This document shows positions 1-5,486 of a DNA stretch of 9,578 bases, piece by piece (the first letter of the stretch is position 1; every line of letters starts with the position of its first letter). Below the pieces are notes generated by a model. The model saw nothing but the letters and a program-made list of their open reading frames with translations, had not been told where the DNA came from and searched no databases. A program made the position numbers and the translations under genes. The DNA is from Alphaproteobacteria bacterium MarineAlpha10_Bin3 (GTDB lineage: Bacteria > Pseudomonadota > Alphaproteobacteria > UBA8366 > GCA-2717185): NCBI GenBank assembly GCA_002937525.1, contig PTKA01000027.1, positions 1 to 9,578 on the forward strand, given 5' to 3'.

Positions 1-1
1 G

Positions 2-286
2 ATCAGGGCGGCCAAACGCAATCAGCCGGCGGCCGAAAACGAACCGCTCCATCTTTGCGGCATCCACCGCTATGTCCGCCACCCGCTCTATGCCGGCGCC
101 TATCTGTTGCTCTGGGGCGGCATCCAGGACGAATTCGGCCTCGCCACGGCACTCTGGGGCAGCGTCTATCTGGCCATCGGCACCCATTTCGAGGAACGAA
201 CCCTGCTGCGCCAACATGGCGCGCAATACGCCGATTACCGCAACGCGGTCCCGGCGCTGATCCCATGGAAAGGCCGCGCGATTTAG
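2..286 (+). CDS. Isoprenylcysteine carboxyl methyltransferase / NnrU-like membrane methyltransferase, C-terminal part
   Basis: The open frame enters from the left edge and runs 94 codons to a TAG at 284-286; the start lies outside the window. The visible protein carries the signature of the ICMT/PEMT/NnrU-type integral membrane methyltransferases: a GIHRYVRHPLYAG block (visible residues about 21-33), a hydrophobic membrane segment (YLLLWGG to YLAIGTHF), then an EERTLLRQHGAQYADYR block and an NAVPALIPW tail. In this family the RHP-Y-G and EE-L...G-Y-Y elements bind S-adenosylmethionine at the membrane face. The substrate cannot be read from this fragment; members methylate prenylcysteines, phospholipids or small thiols. 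It converges on the antitoxin gene that ends 13 bp away and has no visible link to the F420 genes. A different frame also lacks stops here but shows no family motif. Confidence 0.8.
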   Translation: MRAAKRNQPAAENEPLHLCGIHRYVRHPLYAGAYLLLWGGIQDEFGLATALWGSVYLAIGTHFEERTLLRQHGAQYADYRNAVPALIPWKGRAI

Positions 287-299
287 CCGGTATCGGGCC

Positions 300-587
300 T
301 TACACCAGTTCAATGCGAACCTGGCGGCCCAGAACCCGCGCCGCCTTGATAACGGTATCGAGCCGGACGCGGTCATTATCCGGATCCAGAATCCGGTCCA
401 GTTGGCTTCTACTGGTTTGCATCGCCTTGGCCATCTGGTTTTTGCTCATCTTCTGGCTGGCCATGGCTTGCTCCAACTGCCAAGCCAGAACGCGCTTTAC
501 CGCCGTGGCCATTGTTTCATCGTAAGTTCCCTCGTCTTTGAGGTAGTCGTCGAACGACGATCCGATGCGCCCGTTCGCGTTATTCAC
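300..587 (-). CDS. XRE-family (HigA-like) antitoxin of a type II toxin-antitoxin pair
   Basis: This 95-residue protein is a helix-turn-helix antitoxin that should neutralise the toxin encoded just upstream and repress their shared promoter. An N-terminal segment (SFDDYLKDEGTYDE, about 11-24) resembles the N terminus of many HigA-like partners of Gp49-type toxins. It is followed by a helical region (TAVKRVLAWQLEQ) and an XRE-type helix-turn-helix at about residues 36-77 (SKNQMAKAMQTSRSQLDRIL). The C terminus RQVRIELV is typical of the group. The start is a GTG at 585-587 that overlaps the toxin stop as GTGA. It is supported by an AAGGAG ribosome binding site (596-601) 8 nt upstream. Gene order is toxin first, antitoxin second, as in higBA. 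DNA binding to the palindrome at 936-966 is inferred. Confidence 0.87.
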   Translation of the reverse strand: MNNANGRIGSSFDDYLKDEGTYDETMATAVKRVLAWQLEQAMASQKMSKNQMAKAMQTSRSQLDRILDPDNDRVRLDTVIKAARVLGRQVRIELV

Positions 588-940
588 GACGTTATCTCCT
601 TCAAACGTTTAACAGCCAAATCCAAATCCGGTTTTGGCGTCCGCTGGGTTTTCTTTACAAAGCCGTGCAGCAACACCATGCGCCGGTCGAAAATGACGAA
701 CATCACCCTGGCAATCCGGTTGCTCGAAATATTGGATCGGATCTCAAAAAGCCCCTTTCCCAGGGATTTGCAAAGCGGCATCCCGACCGGCCAGCCAAAT
801 TCCGCAGTCGCTATATCCAGCCCAACCGTGCGCCTATCGCCGGCATCCAAACTTTTCAACCACTCTCGAACCGGCTCGTTTCCGCGTTCGGTCGCATAGA
901 ACGCGGCGGGAAGTTTTTTCAATTCCGTCAACCGTACCAT
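584..940 (-). CDS. HigB-like toxin (phage-derived Gp49-like / RelE superfamily)
   Basis: A 118-residue basic protein of the Gp49-like (HigB-type) toxins, which in characterised members are ribosome-associated mRNA endonucleases. Visible features are the N-terminal FYATERGNEPVREWLKSL block (14-31), the central GLFEIRSN strand (63-70), RIARVMFVIFDRRMVLLHGFVKKTQ (75-99) and the C-terminal TPKPDLDLAVKRLKE helix. These match the family order G-PV-W, L-EIR, RV-F, LLHGF-KK, A-R. Length is normal and nothing is missing. The ATG at 938-940 lies inside a 31-bp inverted repeat and has no good Shine-Dalgarno sequence. The predicted promoter puts the transcript start within a few nucleotides of it. It overlaps the downstream antitoxin by 4 bp. 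Activity is inferred from family membership. Confidence 0.87.
   Translation of the reverse strand: MVRLTELKKLPAAFYATERGNEPVREWLKSLDAGDRRTVGLDIATAEFGWPVGMPLCKSLGKGLFEIRSNISSNRIARVMFVIFDRRMVLLHGFVKKTQRTPKPDLDLAVKRLKEITS
596..601 (-). promoter_or_regulatory. Ribosome binding site of the HigA-like antitoxin
   Basis: On the minus strand the sequence AAGGAG lies 8 nt before the GTG start of the antitoxin, inside the end of the toxin gene. It is a perfect Shine-Dalgarno core and fixes the GTG as the start. The toxin itself has no comparable site, so the antitoxin is probably translated more efficiently from the same mRNA. Confidence 0.8.
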
Positions 941-966
941 ATAAGATACATTGTACCTTATATGGT
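936..966. promoter_or_regulatory. Inverted-repeat operator over the higB-like start codon
   Basis: Two 15-bp arms (936-950 and 952-966) around a central T at 951 are complementary at 14 of 15 positions; the only mismatch is 946 against 956. The core reads ATAAGATACA on the left and TGTACCTTAT on the right. The element fills the gap between the class V enzyme stop codon (968-970) and the toxin start, includes the toxin ATG and covers the predicted -10 hexamer. This is where a type II antitoxin would bind to repress its own operon. A terminator is less likely because the repeat is A/T-rich and no T-tract follows on either strand. A direct copy of ATTGTACC (950-957) recurs at 978-985, next to the -35 side. 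Confidence 0.75.
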
Positions 967-978
967 TCTATTTGCCAA
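950..978 (-). promoter_or_regulatory. Promoter of the higBA-like operon
   Basis: On the minus strand TTGGCA (973-978) and TACAAT (950-955) are separated by exactly 17 bp. Each matches the sigma-70 consensus at five of six positions. Only 9 nt separate the -10 hexamer from the toxin ATG, so transcription should begin within about 3 nt of the start codon. The -35 side lies inside the 3' end of the class V enzyme gene. Confidence 0.7.
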
Positions 979-2167
979 TTGTACCGCGGTTATGGCCGCG
1001 CGCCAGCTCGATGACCCGTTCGATATCCGCTGCGTTGTTGTTGACATGCAGGGAAAAGCGCAAGGTTCCGCGGCGGATCGAAAGCCGCACGCCGTTGGCG
1101 GACAGATGTTCGTAGAGCGCCGCCATGGCCGGATCGTCGACCGTGTCGTGCTGGCCTTGGCCCAGCGCGCCGAGCGCAACGATGCTACTGCCTTTTCCGT
1201 CCGGCGGCACCCCGCCGCAGACCGGCAGACCAAGATCAACCAACCCCTGGGCCAGCTTTCGGGCCAGACCCGTGACATAGGCTTCGATCCGGCGCGGCCC
1301 GGCATCGAGCATCATGGCGAGCGACGCATCGACCGCCGCCGCGCCGATATAGTTGTAATTGCCAAGATCGAAGCGCCGCGCCGCCGGCATCAGCCGGTCC
1401 GCGCCGTCGCCAAGTGCTGCTTCATGCACGCCTGCCCCCAGATCGACGCCAAACCGGCTCAGATACGCCGGCGTCAGTTGTTCGGCCCATTCGCGGCGGC
1501 AATACAAGAACCCCATGCCATACAGCCCCAGCAGCCCCTTCTGGGTCGACGTTGCCATCGCATCTATGCCAAGCGCCGCCACATCGGTGGCCAGGATGCC
1601 GACCGACTGCACGCCGTCGACCAGGAACAGCGCGCCGCGCGCCCGGCAATGCTGGCCGATTGCGGCCATGTCCATGCGGAACCCCGGCGCAAATGTCACG
1701 CTGGACGCGCTTACCATGCGGGTGCGCCGGTCCATCGCATCGGCCAGCGCTTCAGCCGGTATCTGCCCTTCTTGCGGTGCCACCACGCGCATCTCCACCC
1801 CGGCCCGGCGCACCAGATGGCGCCACGGAAAGACGTTGTTGGGATGTTCAAGATCGGCGCACAGCACCATGTTATCGCCTTTGCGCCAATCGAAGGCGGC
1901 GACAATGGCGTTCAATCCTTCCGAGACATTCTTGGTAAAGGCGATCTCGTCCACATCGGCGTTGATCAGCCGGGCATAGCGTTCGCGCACCCGCGCAATC
2001 AGATCGAACATCGCCGATTTGTCGCCGCCATCGTAAAGCCGGTCGTCGAGCATCGCGTCGATGGCGGCTCTGGAATCGGTGCTCAGCAGGCCGCGCGCGG
2101 CCGTATCCATGTAAACCCCGCGCGATGCGCCGGGAAACTTCGCCCGTAAAGCGGATATATCATTCAT
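968..2167 (-). CDS. Class V PLP-dependent aminotransferase / cysteine-desulfurase-fold enzyme
   Basis: A 399-residue cytosolic fold-type I PLP enzyme of the class V group (cysteine desulfurases, isopenicillin N epimerase-like and related lyases/transaminases). The motifs appear in order: FTKNVSEGLNAI (87-98, cofactor phosphate contact), DLEHPNN (105-111, His108 stacking on PLP), VDGVQSVG (183-190, Asp184 and Gln187 contacting the pyridine ring) and STQKGLLG (207-214, Lys210 as the Schiff-base lysine). Near the C terminus, RRGTLRFSLHVNN holds the probable carboxylate-binding Arg370. The mobile loop with the catalytic cysteine that defines SufS/IscS is not recognisable, so a plain desulfurase role is unsupported. 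The open frame extends upstream into the LLM gene. The ATG at 2165-2167 is preferred because homology begins there and it clears the divergent promoter, but no strong Shine-Dalgarno sequence precedes it. It diverges from the LLM pair; the substrate is unknown. Confidence 0.85.
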   Translation of the reverse strand: MNDISALRAKFPGASRGVYMDTAARGLLSTDSRAAIDAMLDDRLYDGGDKSAMFDLIARVRERYARLINADVDEIAFTKNVSEGLNAIVAAFDWRKGDNMVLCADLEHPNNVFPWRHLVRRAGVEMRVVAPQEGQIPAEALADAMDRRTRMVSASSVTFAPGFRMDMAAIGQHCRARGALFLVDGVQSVGILATDVAALGIDAMATSTQKGLLGLYGMGFLYCRREWAEQLTPAYLSRFGVDLGAGVHEAALGDGADRLMPAARRFDLGNYNYIGAAAVDASLAMMLDAGPRRIEAYVTGLARKLAQGLVDLGLPVCGGVPPDGKGSSIVALGALGQGQHDTVDDPAMAALYEHLSANGVRLSIRRGTLRFSLHVNNNAADIERVIELARGHNRGTIGK

Positions 2168-2180
2168 AGGCCGACCCGAT

Positions 2181-2232
2181 GTGACAGCGCGCAATACAGC
2201 CTTTACACTAGCGCTAATTGGGTGAAGGGGAG
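2181..2232 (+). promoter_or_regulatory. Promoter and ribosome binding site of the LLM pair
   Basis: In the 73-bp divergent intergenic space, GTGACA (2181-2186) and TACACT (2204-2209) are 17 bp apart, which fits a sigma-70 promoter for the rightward genes (5/6 and 4/6 matches). An AAGGGGAG ribosome binding site (2225-2232) lies 8 nt before the ATG at 2241. A perfect 8-bp palindrome, TAGCGCTA (2209-2216), overlaps the expected transcription start and could bind a regulator. No convincing promoter was found for the leftward class V gene. Confidence 0.5.
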
Positions 2233-2240
2233 ACTGGAAA

Positions 2241-3266
2241 ATGCCGCCGATGCAATTCGGCCTGATGCTGCGCGGCCAGTTCCCGCAAGGCGACGACATG
2301 ACCGCGCGCTTCGGTGAACTGATGGAACAGGCGAGGCTAGCCGAAAAGCTGGGCTTTTCATGCATCACCAAGGGGTCGCATTACGCCGGCTATCCGCTTC
2401 AGGATATTCAGCAATTGCCGTTTCTGGCCCGCGTTGCAGCGGACGCGCCCAACCTGCGGCTCAATGCCGGGCTGGTGCTGTTGGCGCTACACAAGCCGCT
2501 CGATATCGCCGAACAACTGGCGTCGGTCGACGTTATTTCCGGCGGAAAGCTGATTTTCGGCGTCGGGCTCGGCTACCGCGAGGTCGAATTCAAGGCTTTC
2601 GGGACGCGCCAGAAGAACCGGGTCAAACGCTTCGAGGAAAACCTGGAAGCGGTCAAACGGCTCTGGACCGAGGACCGGGTCACCATGACCGGGTCGCATT
2701 TCGAACTCGATAATGCGGCCGTGTCCCTCAAACCGGTGCAAAAGCCGCATCCGCCGATCTGGATCGGCGCCAATGCCGACACCGCGATCCGCCGCGCCGC
2801 CCGGCTTGGCGATTGCTGGTACATCAATCCGCATAACCGCGTGGACACGATCGCGCGGCAAGTCGATCTATACAAGCGCGCCTTAGACGAATACGGCAAA
2901 CCGTTTCCAGCCGAATTCCCGATCCGCCGCGAGGTCTTCGTCGCTGCGACGCGCGCCCAAGCCATGCGGCTCTGCGCCGAATCGCTGGCCATGAAATACA
3001 AAATCTACGACGAATGGGGCCAGGGCAAGGCGATGCCCCAGGACGATAACGATCTATCGCAGGATTTCGAGGATCTTGCCCGCGACCGTTTTCTGATCGG
3101 CTCGCCCGACGAGGTCACCGAACAGATCCTCGCATTGCACAAACGCACCGGCGCCAACCACATCGTCGCCAGCATGCAATGGCCGGGAACCCCGCTACAG
3201 GCGTCGATGGATGCCATGCAGATGCTGGCCGAAGAGGTGTTTGCGCGCGTTCAACAGGGATTATGA
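2241..3266 (+). CDS. LLM-class (luciferase-like) flavin/F420-dependent oxidoreductase, copy A
   Basis: A 341-residue TIM-barrel protein of the bacterial luciferase-like superfamily, whose members use reduced FMN or F420 for hydride transfer or monooxygenation. Signature stretches: an N-terminal barrel strand MQFGLMLRGQ, ARLAEKLGF (31-39), KGSHYAGYP (44-52, probably lining the active site), HKPLDIAEQLASVDVIS (84-100), GKLIFGVGLGYREVEF (102-117), RFEENLEAVKRLW (130-142) and PPIWIGANAD (161-170). The length is normal for the family. The ATG at 2241 is chosen because of the AAGGGGAG site 8 nt upstream; an internal ATG at 2250 would give exactly the length of the second copy. It is followed 10 bp later by a paralogue. 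The nearby F420 operon makes F420 a reasonable guess for the cofactor, but FMN cannot be excluded from sequence. Confidence 0.88.
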   Translation: MPPMQFGLMLRGQFPQGDDMTARFGELMEQARLAEKLGFSCITKGSHYAGYPLQDIQQLPFLARVAADAPNLRLNAGLVLLALHKPLDIAEQLASVDVISGGKLIFGVGLGYREVEFKAFGTRQKNRVKRFEENLEAVKRLWTEDRVTMTGSHFELDNAAVSLKPVQKPHPPIWIGANADTAIRRAARLGDCWYINPHNRVDTIARQVDLYKRALDEYGKPFPAEFPIRREVFVAATRAQAMRLCAESLAMKYKIYDEWGQGKAMPQDDNDLSQDFEDLARDRFLIGSPDEVTEQILALHKRTGANHIVASMQWPGTPLQASMDAMQMLAEEVFARVQQGL

Positions 3267-3276
3267 GGAAAAGATC

Positions 3277-4293
3277 ATGGATTTTGGATTGTTCATTCGC
3301 GGCCAGTACAATACCGGCGACGACATGGCGGTGCGTTTCGACGAAGTGATGGAACAAGCCAGGCTGGCCGAAAAGCTGGGTTTCGCCAGTATCCTGAAAG
3401 GATCGCACTATGCCGGGTACCCGGTGCAGGAATACCAGCAATTACCGTTTCTGGCCCGTGTGATGACCGAGGCGCCCAGCTTGCGGCTGGTCACCGGCAT
3501 CGTCCTGCTGCCGCTGCACAAGCCGCTCGATATCGCCGAACAGCTGGCGACCATCGACGTGATGTCGAAAGGCAAGCTCACCTTTGGCTGCGGCATCGGC
3601 TACCGCGATGTCGAATTCGAAGGCTTCGGCGCCGACCCCAAGGACCGGGTCGCGCGGTTCGAAGAAAATCTGAACGCCATAATCCGACTATGGACCCAAG
3701 ACCATGTGACCATGCAGGGCAGCCATTTCACCTTGAACGACGTGACGACTTCGCTGAAACCGATGCAAAAACCCCGGCCGCCGATCTGGATCGGCGCCAA
3801 TGCGGATGCGGCGGTGCGCCGCGCGGCGCGGCTGGGCGATACCTGGTTCATCAATCCGCATCAGCGCATGGACACGATCGCCCGCCAGATAGATTTATAC
3901 AAACGCGAATTAGATAAATTAAACAAACCGTTTCCAGACGAACTTCCCTTGATGCGTGAGCTGTTTATCGCCCCGACCCGCGACCAGGCGATTGCCCTGG
4001 CCCGGCCCTATCTGGAAGCCAAATACAAGGTCTATCACGAATGGGGCCAGGACAAGGCGATGCCCAAGGACGACGCCAATCTGGGCCTCGATTTCGACGA
4101 ACTGACCCAGGACCGCTTCCTGTTCGGATCGCCCAACGAGGTGACCGAACAGATCATCCGCTTCAACAAGCAGCTCGGCGCCAATCATTTCGTCCTCGGC
4201 ATCCACTGGCTCGGCATGCCCAACAATCTGGCCCTGGACATGATGCACATCATGGCCGAAGAGGTGATCCCGAACGTGGAAAGCGCGCTGTAG
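3277..4293 (+). CDS. LLM-class (luciferase-like) flavin/F420-dependent oxidoreductase, copy B
   Basis: A 338-residue paralogue of the preceding gene. Aligned by eye from residue 4 of copy A, the two match without a gap end to end, with 215 of 338 identical positions (about 64%). The same landmarks occur: KGSHYAGYP (41-49), HKPLDIAEQL, GKLTFGCGIGYRDVEF (99-114), PPIWIGANAD (158-167) and EWGQDKAMP. The ATG at 3277 is preceded by GAGGAAAAG overlapping the stop codon of copy A, so the genes form an operon with a 10-bp gap. The frame is open further upstream, but that part overlaps copy A and is not homologous. The differences cluster in residues 226-245 and 305-320 of the common numbering, consistent with distinct substrates or a heteromeric enzyme. 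The reaction is unknown. The gene converges on the BrnA-like antitoxin, whose stop codon is 11 bp away, with no recognisable terminator between them. Confidence 0.88.
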   Translation: MDFGLFIRGQYNTGDDMAVRFDEVMEQARLAEKLGFASILKGSHYAGYPVQEYQQLPFLARVMTEAPSLRLVTGIVLLPLHKPLDIAEQLATIDVMSKGKLTFGCGIGYRDVEFEGFGADPKDRVARFEENLNAIIRLWTQDHVTMQGSHFTLNDVTTSLKPMQKPRPPIWIGANADAAVRRAARLGDTWFINPHQRMDTIARQIDLYKRELDKLNKPFPDELPLMRELFIAPTRDQAIALARPYLEAKYKVYHEWGQDKAMPKDDANLGLDFDELTQDRFLFGSPNEVTEQIIRFNKQLGANHFVLGIHWLGMPNNLALDMMHIMAEEVIPNVESAL

Positions 4294-4304
4294 GAAACTA
4301 GCAG

Positions 4305-4583
4305 TCAAGGTTCGGTTCGATCGTTCTCCTGGGCTTCGAAATACGATCTTAGAACGGCGTTCATGCGTGTCTGGTAACCGCGCCCCCCGGCCTTGAACCA
4401 TTGCACCATGTCGCTGTCGAACCGCACGGTAAGGCGTTCCTTTGGGGCGTGCGGATAAACAACCCGTGCATTCTTCCAGAAGTCGGGCCCCATGGATTCG
4501 CCTTCGGGCGCATCGTCGCGGGTCCGGTCTTCCATTGCTTCCGCTTCATCCAGCGATACGGCGATTATATTCTTCTTACTCAT
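4305..4583 (-). CDS. brnA: BrnA-like ribbon-helix-helix antitoxin
   Basis: A 92-residue antitoxin of the BrnA family, paired with the BrnT-like toxin directly upstream. The first half (1-48) is charged and probably binds the toxin. The second half holds KERLTVRFDSDMVQWFKAGG (48-67) followed by RGYQTRMNAVLRSYFEAQ (68-85). This is the classic BrnA C-terminal ribbon-helix-helix, with the DNA-contacting beta strand LTVRFD and the RGYQTR-NAVLR helix. The gene starts inside the toxin gene (8-bp overlap) and has its own AGGCAGGA-type ribosome binding site a few bases before the ATG at 4581-4583. As in known brnTA operons, it should repress the promoter at 4828-4856 together with the toxin. Base composition is less GC-rich than the flanking oxidoreductase gene. 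Confidence 0.9.
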   Translation of the reverse strand: MSKKNIIAVSLDEAEAMEDRTRDDAPEGESMGPDFWKNARVVYPHAPKERLTVRFDSDMVQWFKAGGRGYQTRMNAVLRSYFEAQENDRTEP

Positions 4584-4821
4584 TTTTTCCTGCCTTCCAC
4601 GCCGAAATTATCGGGCGAGTTTCTCCACGCCATGGGTAAATTACAATCATGTAATAGCTCTTCCAGTGTCCGACCGCCCTCCATCTGTCCTCGCCATAGT
4701 CTTTGCGGTCGTGAGGGCGTTCCAAGACGGGATTGCGAAAAATCAACACGGCACGGGAGAAATCCACGCCGTGTTTGTCCAAATTACTTTCGCGTTTTTC
4801 ATTATCCCATTCAAACAGCAT
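4576..4821 (-). CDS. brnT: BrnT-like toxin (RelE-fold ribonuclease family)
   Basis: An 81-residue toxin of the BrnT family; the characterised member inhibits growth by cleaving RNA. Typical elements are the FEWDNEKRESNLDKHGVDF start (3-21), the AVLIF helix, ERPHDRKDYGEDRWRAVG (34-51), a YYMIVIYPWRG strand pair (56-66) and the terminal PIISAWKAGKNE. Most family members I recall read IISAR-K-A near the end; here the Arg position is Trp75. The protein also stops shortly after, a little shorter than usual, so catalytic strength may be altered. The ATG at 4819-4821 has no Shine-Dalgarno sequence and sits 6 nt from a -10-like hexamer, suggesting a leaderless transcript. It overlaps brnA by 8 bp. 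Confidence 0.87.
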   Translation of the reverse strand: MLFEWDNEKRESNLDKHGVDFSRAVLIFRNPVLERPHDRKDYGEDRWRAVGHWKSYYMIVIYPWRGETRPIISAWKAGKNE

Positions 4822-4827
4822 TGCAAT

Positions 4828-4856
4828 ATTGTATGTACAGGTGTACAGATAATCAA
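4828..4856 (-). promoter_or_regulatory. Promoter of brnTA with an operator in the spacer
   Basis: On the minus strand TTGATT (4851-4856, 4/6 match) and TACAAT (4828-4833, 5/6 match) are exactly 17 bp apart. Most of the spacer is TGTACACCTGTACA (4834-4847 as read on the minus strand), two self-complementary TGTACA units two bases apart. A repressor bound there would block RNA polymerase directly. Only 6 nt separate the -10 hexamer from the brnT ATG, so the mRNA should begin at or next to the A of the start codon. Confidence 0.72.
4834..4847. promoter_or_regulatory. Inverted-repeat operator TGTACA-GG-TGTACA
   Basis: Each 6-bp unit (4834-4839 and 4842-4847) is itself a perfect palindrome, so the site reads as both a direct and an inverted repeat. 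Its place between the -35 and -10 hexamers fits ribbon-helix-helix binding by BrnA. Binding is inferred, not shown. Confidence 0.65.
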
Positions 4857-4937
4857 GGTTAATGCCGGATTTTCACAAAATAGAACCGAACGAGGGAAGC
4901 ACGCTGGTAAAGCGCTTTCGCGCCACCGCAAACCCCG

Positions 4938-5195
4938 CTATTGCGCCGCGTTCAGCCCCGGCCGGTACAAGGTCGGCTTGGTCTCGCGTTCATAGCGCCG
5001 GGCCGGATTATTGACCACCTCGCCCAGATCGTGCGCGTTAAAGGACGCCTTTATTTGCGCCGCCGGGGGGATCGCCGTAGAAGGTCGTGCGCTGGACCGG
5101 CGTGCGGCCGATGGCGCGGGTGATGGTTTCGTTCATCAAGGTGCCGCCAAGATCGTTGGCCCCGGCATTGCGGCAGGCTTGCGCCATTTCGACCA
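4938..5195 (-). pseudogene. Decayed second copy of the fbiC 3' end (CofH C terminus)
   Basis: This stretch repeats the end of the intact fbiC in the same orientation. Positions 4938-5119 match 5716-5896 with about eight substitutions and one extra base. Positions 5120-5170 match 5957-6007 exactly, and similarity fades after 5178. The stop codon TAG (4938-4940) is kept and homology starts at it. Two lesions show it is dead: 60 bp corresponding to 5897-5956 (about residues 722-741 of FbiC) are missing, and a one-base insertion in the G run near 5067-5072 shifts the frame into a TAA at 5038-5040. Read in the original frame, the piece starts with VEMAQACRNAGANDLGG and continues NETITRAIGRTPVQRTTFYG. 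The part before NAGAND differs clearly from the intact gene, so the remnant may come from a different fbiC allele. No promoter or start codon for expression is apparent. Confidence 0.9.
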
Positions 5196-5201
5196 TCACG
5201 C

Positions 5202-5486
5202 TTAGGACGGCGGATATTGCCGCGCGGTGTGCATGATCGTAAGCACCCTAAGTTGCGCTTCGTCGACAATACGATAAACCACAAAGTAAGGCAGCCGTGC
5301 TATTGGAAATTCCCGTGTGCCGTCCACACTGCCGTCTCGGCCCAATAACGGGAAATTCTCCAGCACGGCGACAGCCTGCAATATCCGCTGAATTACCCGC
5401 TCGGCAGCCGCCTCGTTGTGCCGCGCGATATAGTCGTGGATAGCGTCTAAATCCGCTTCGGCCCTGCCGGAGAATTTAATATTCAA
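5202..5486 (-). CDS. ParE/RelE-family toxin
   Basis: A 94-residue toxin of the RelE/ParE superfamily. The pattern is complete: MNIKFSGRAEADLDAIHDYI (beta strand and first helix), a second helix with RVIQRILQAVAVL (30-42), NFPLLGRDG (44-52), GTREFPIARLPYFVVYRI (56-73) and the terminal VLTIMHTARQYP (81-92). ParE members poison gyrase while RelE members cut mRNA; the sequence alone does not decide which. The start is a TTG at 5484-5486, because homology begins there and no ATG or GTG lies nearby. The gene overlaps the upstream antitoxin by 11 bp and has only a weak ribosome binding site, so it is probably translationally coupled and made at a lower level than the antitoxin. It ends just before the fbiC remnant. 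Confidence 0.85.
   Translation of the reverse strand: MNIKFSGRAEADLDAIHDYIARHNEAAAERVIQRILQAVAVLENFPLLGRDGSVDGTREFPIARLPYFVVYRIVDEAQLRVLTIMHTARQYPPS

Noticed and set aside
665..2149. A 494-codon open frame on the + strand opposite the class V gene
   Set aside because: It is antisense to a gene with clear PLP motifs, has a low-complexity Arg/His/Gln-rich translation and no family pattern. It is the usual by-product of GC-rich coding sequence.
2168..2371. N-terminal extension of the class V enzyme by 68 residues
   Set aside because: The extension overlaps the divergent LLM promoter and the first 130 bases of that gene. Family similarity starts only at the MND...FPGASRGVYMDTAA segment from 2167.
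4294..4304. Bidirectional terminator between the second LLM gene and brnA
   Set aside because: Only 11 bp separate the stop codons and neither side shows a hairpin with a T-tract.
4857..4937. A possible gene, RNA or further operator between the brnT promoter and the fbiC remnant
   Set aside because: No coding frame with family features was seen. The only structure is the 10-bp palindrome AAAGCGCTTT at 4909-4918, too short and isolated to call a site.
4941..5205. Small + strand open frames over the fbiC remnant
   Set aside because: They mirror equivalent open frames opposite the intact fbiC 3' end and exist only because that sequence is duplicated; they show no independent coding evidence.
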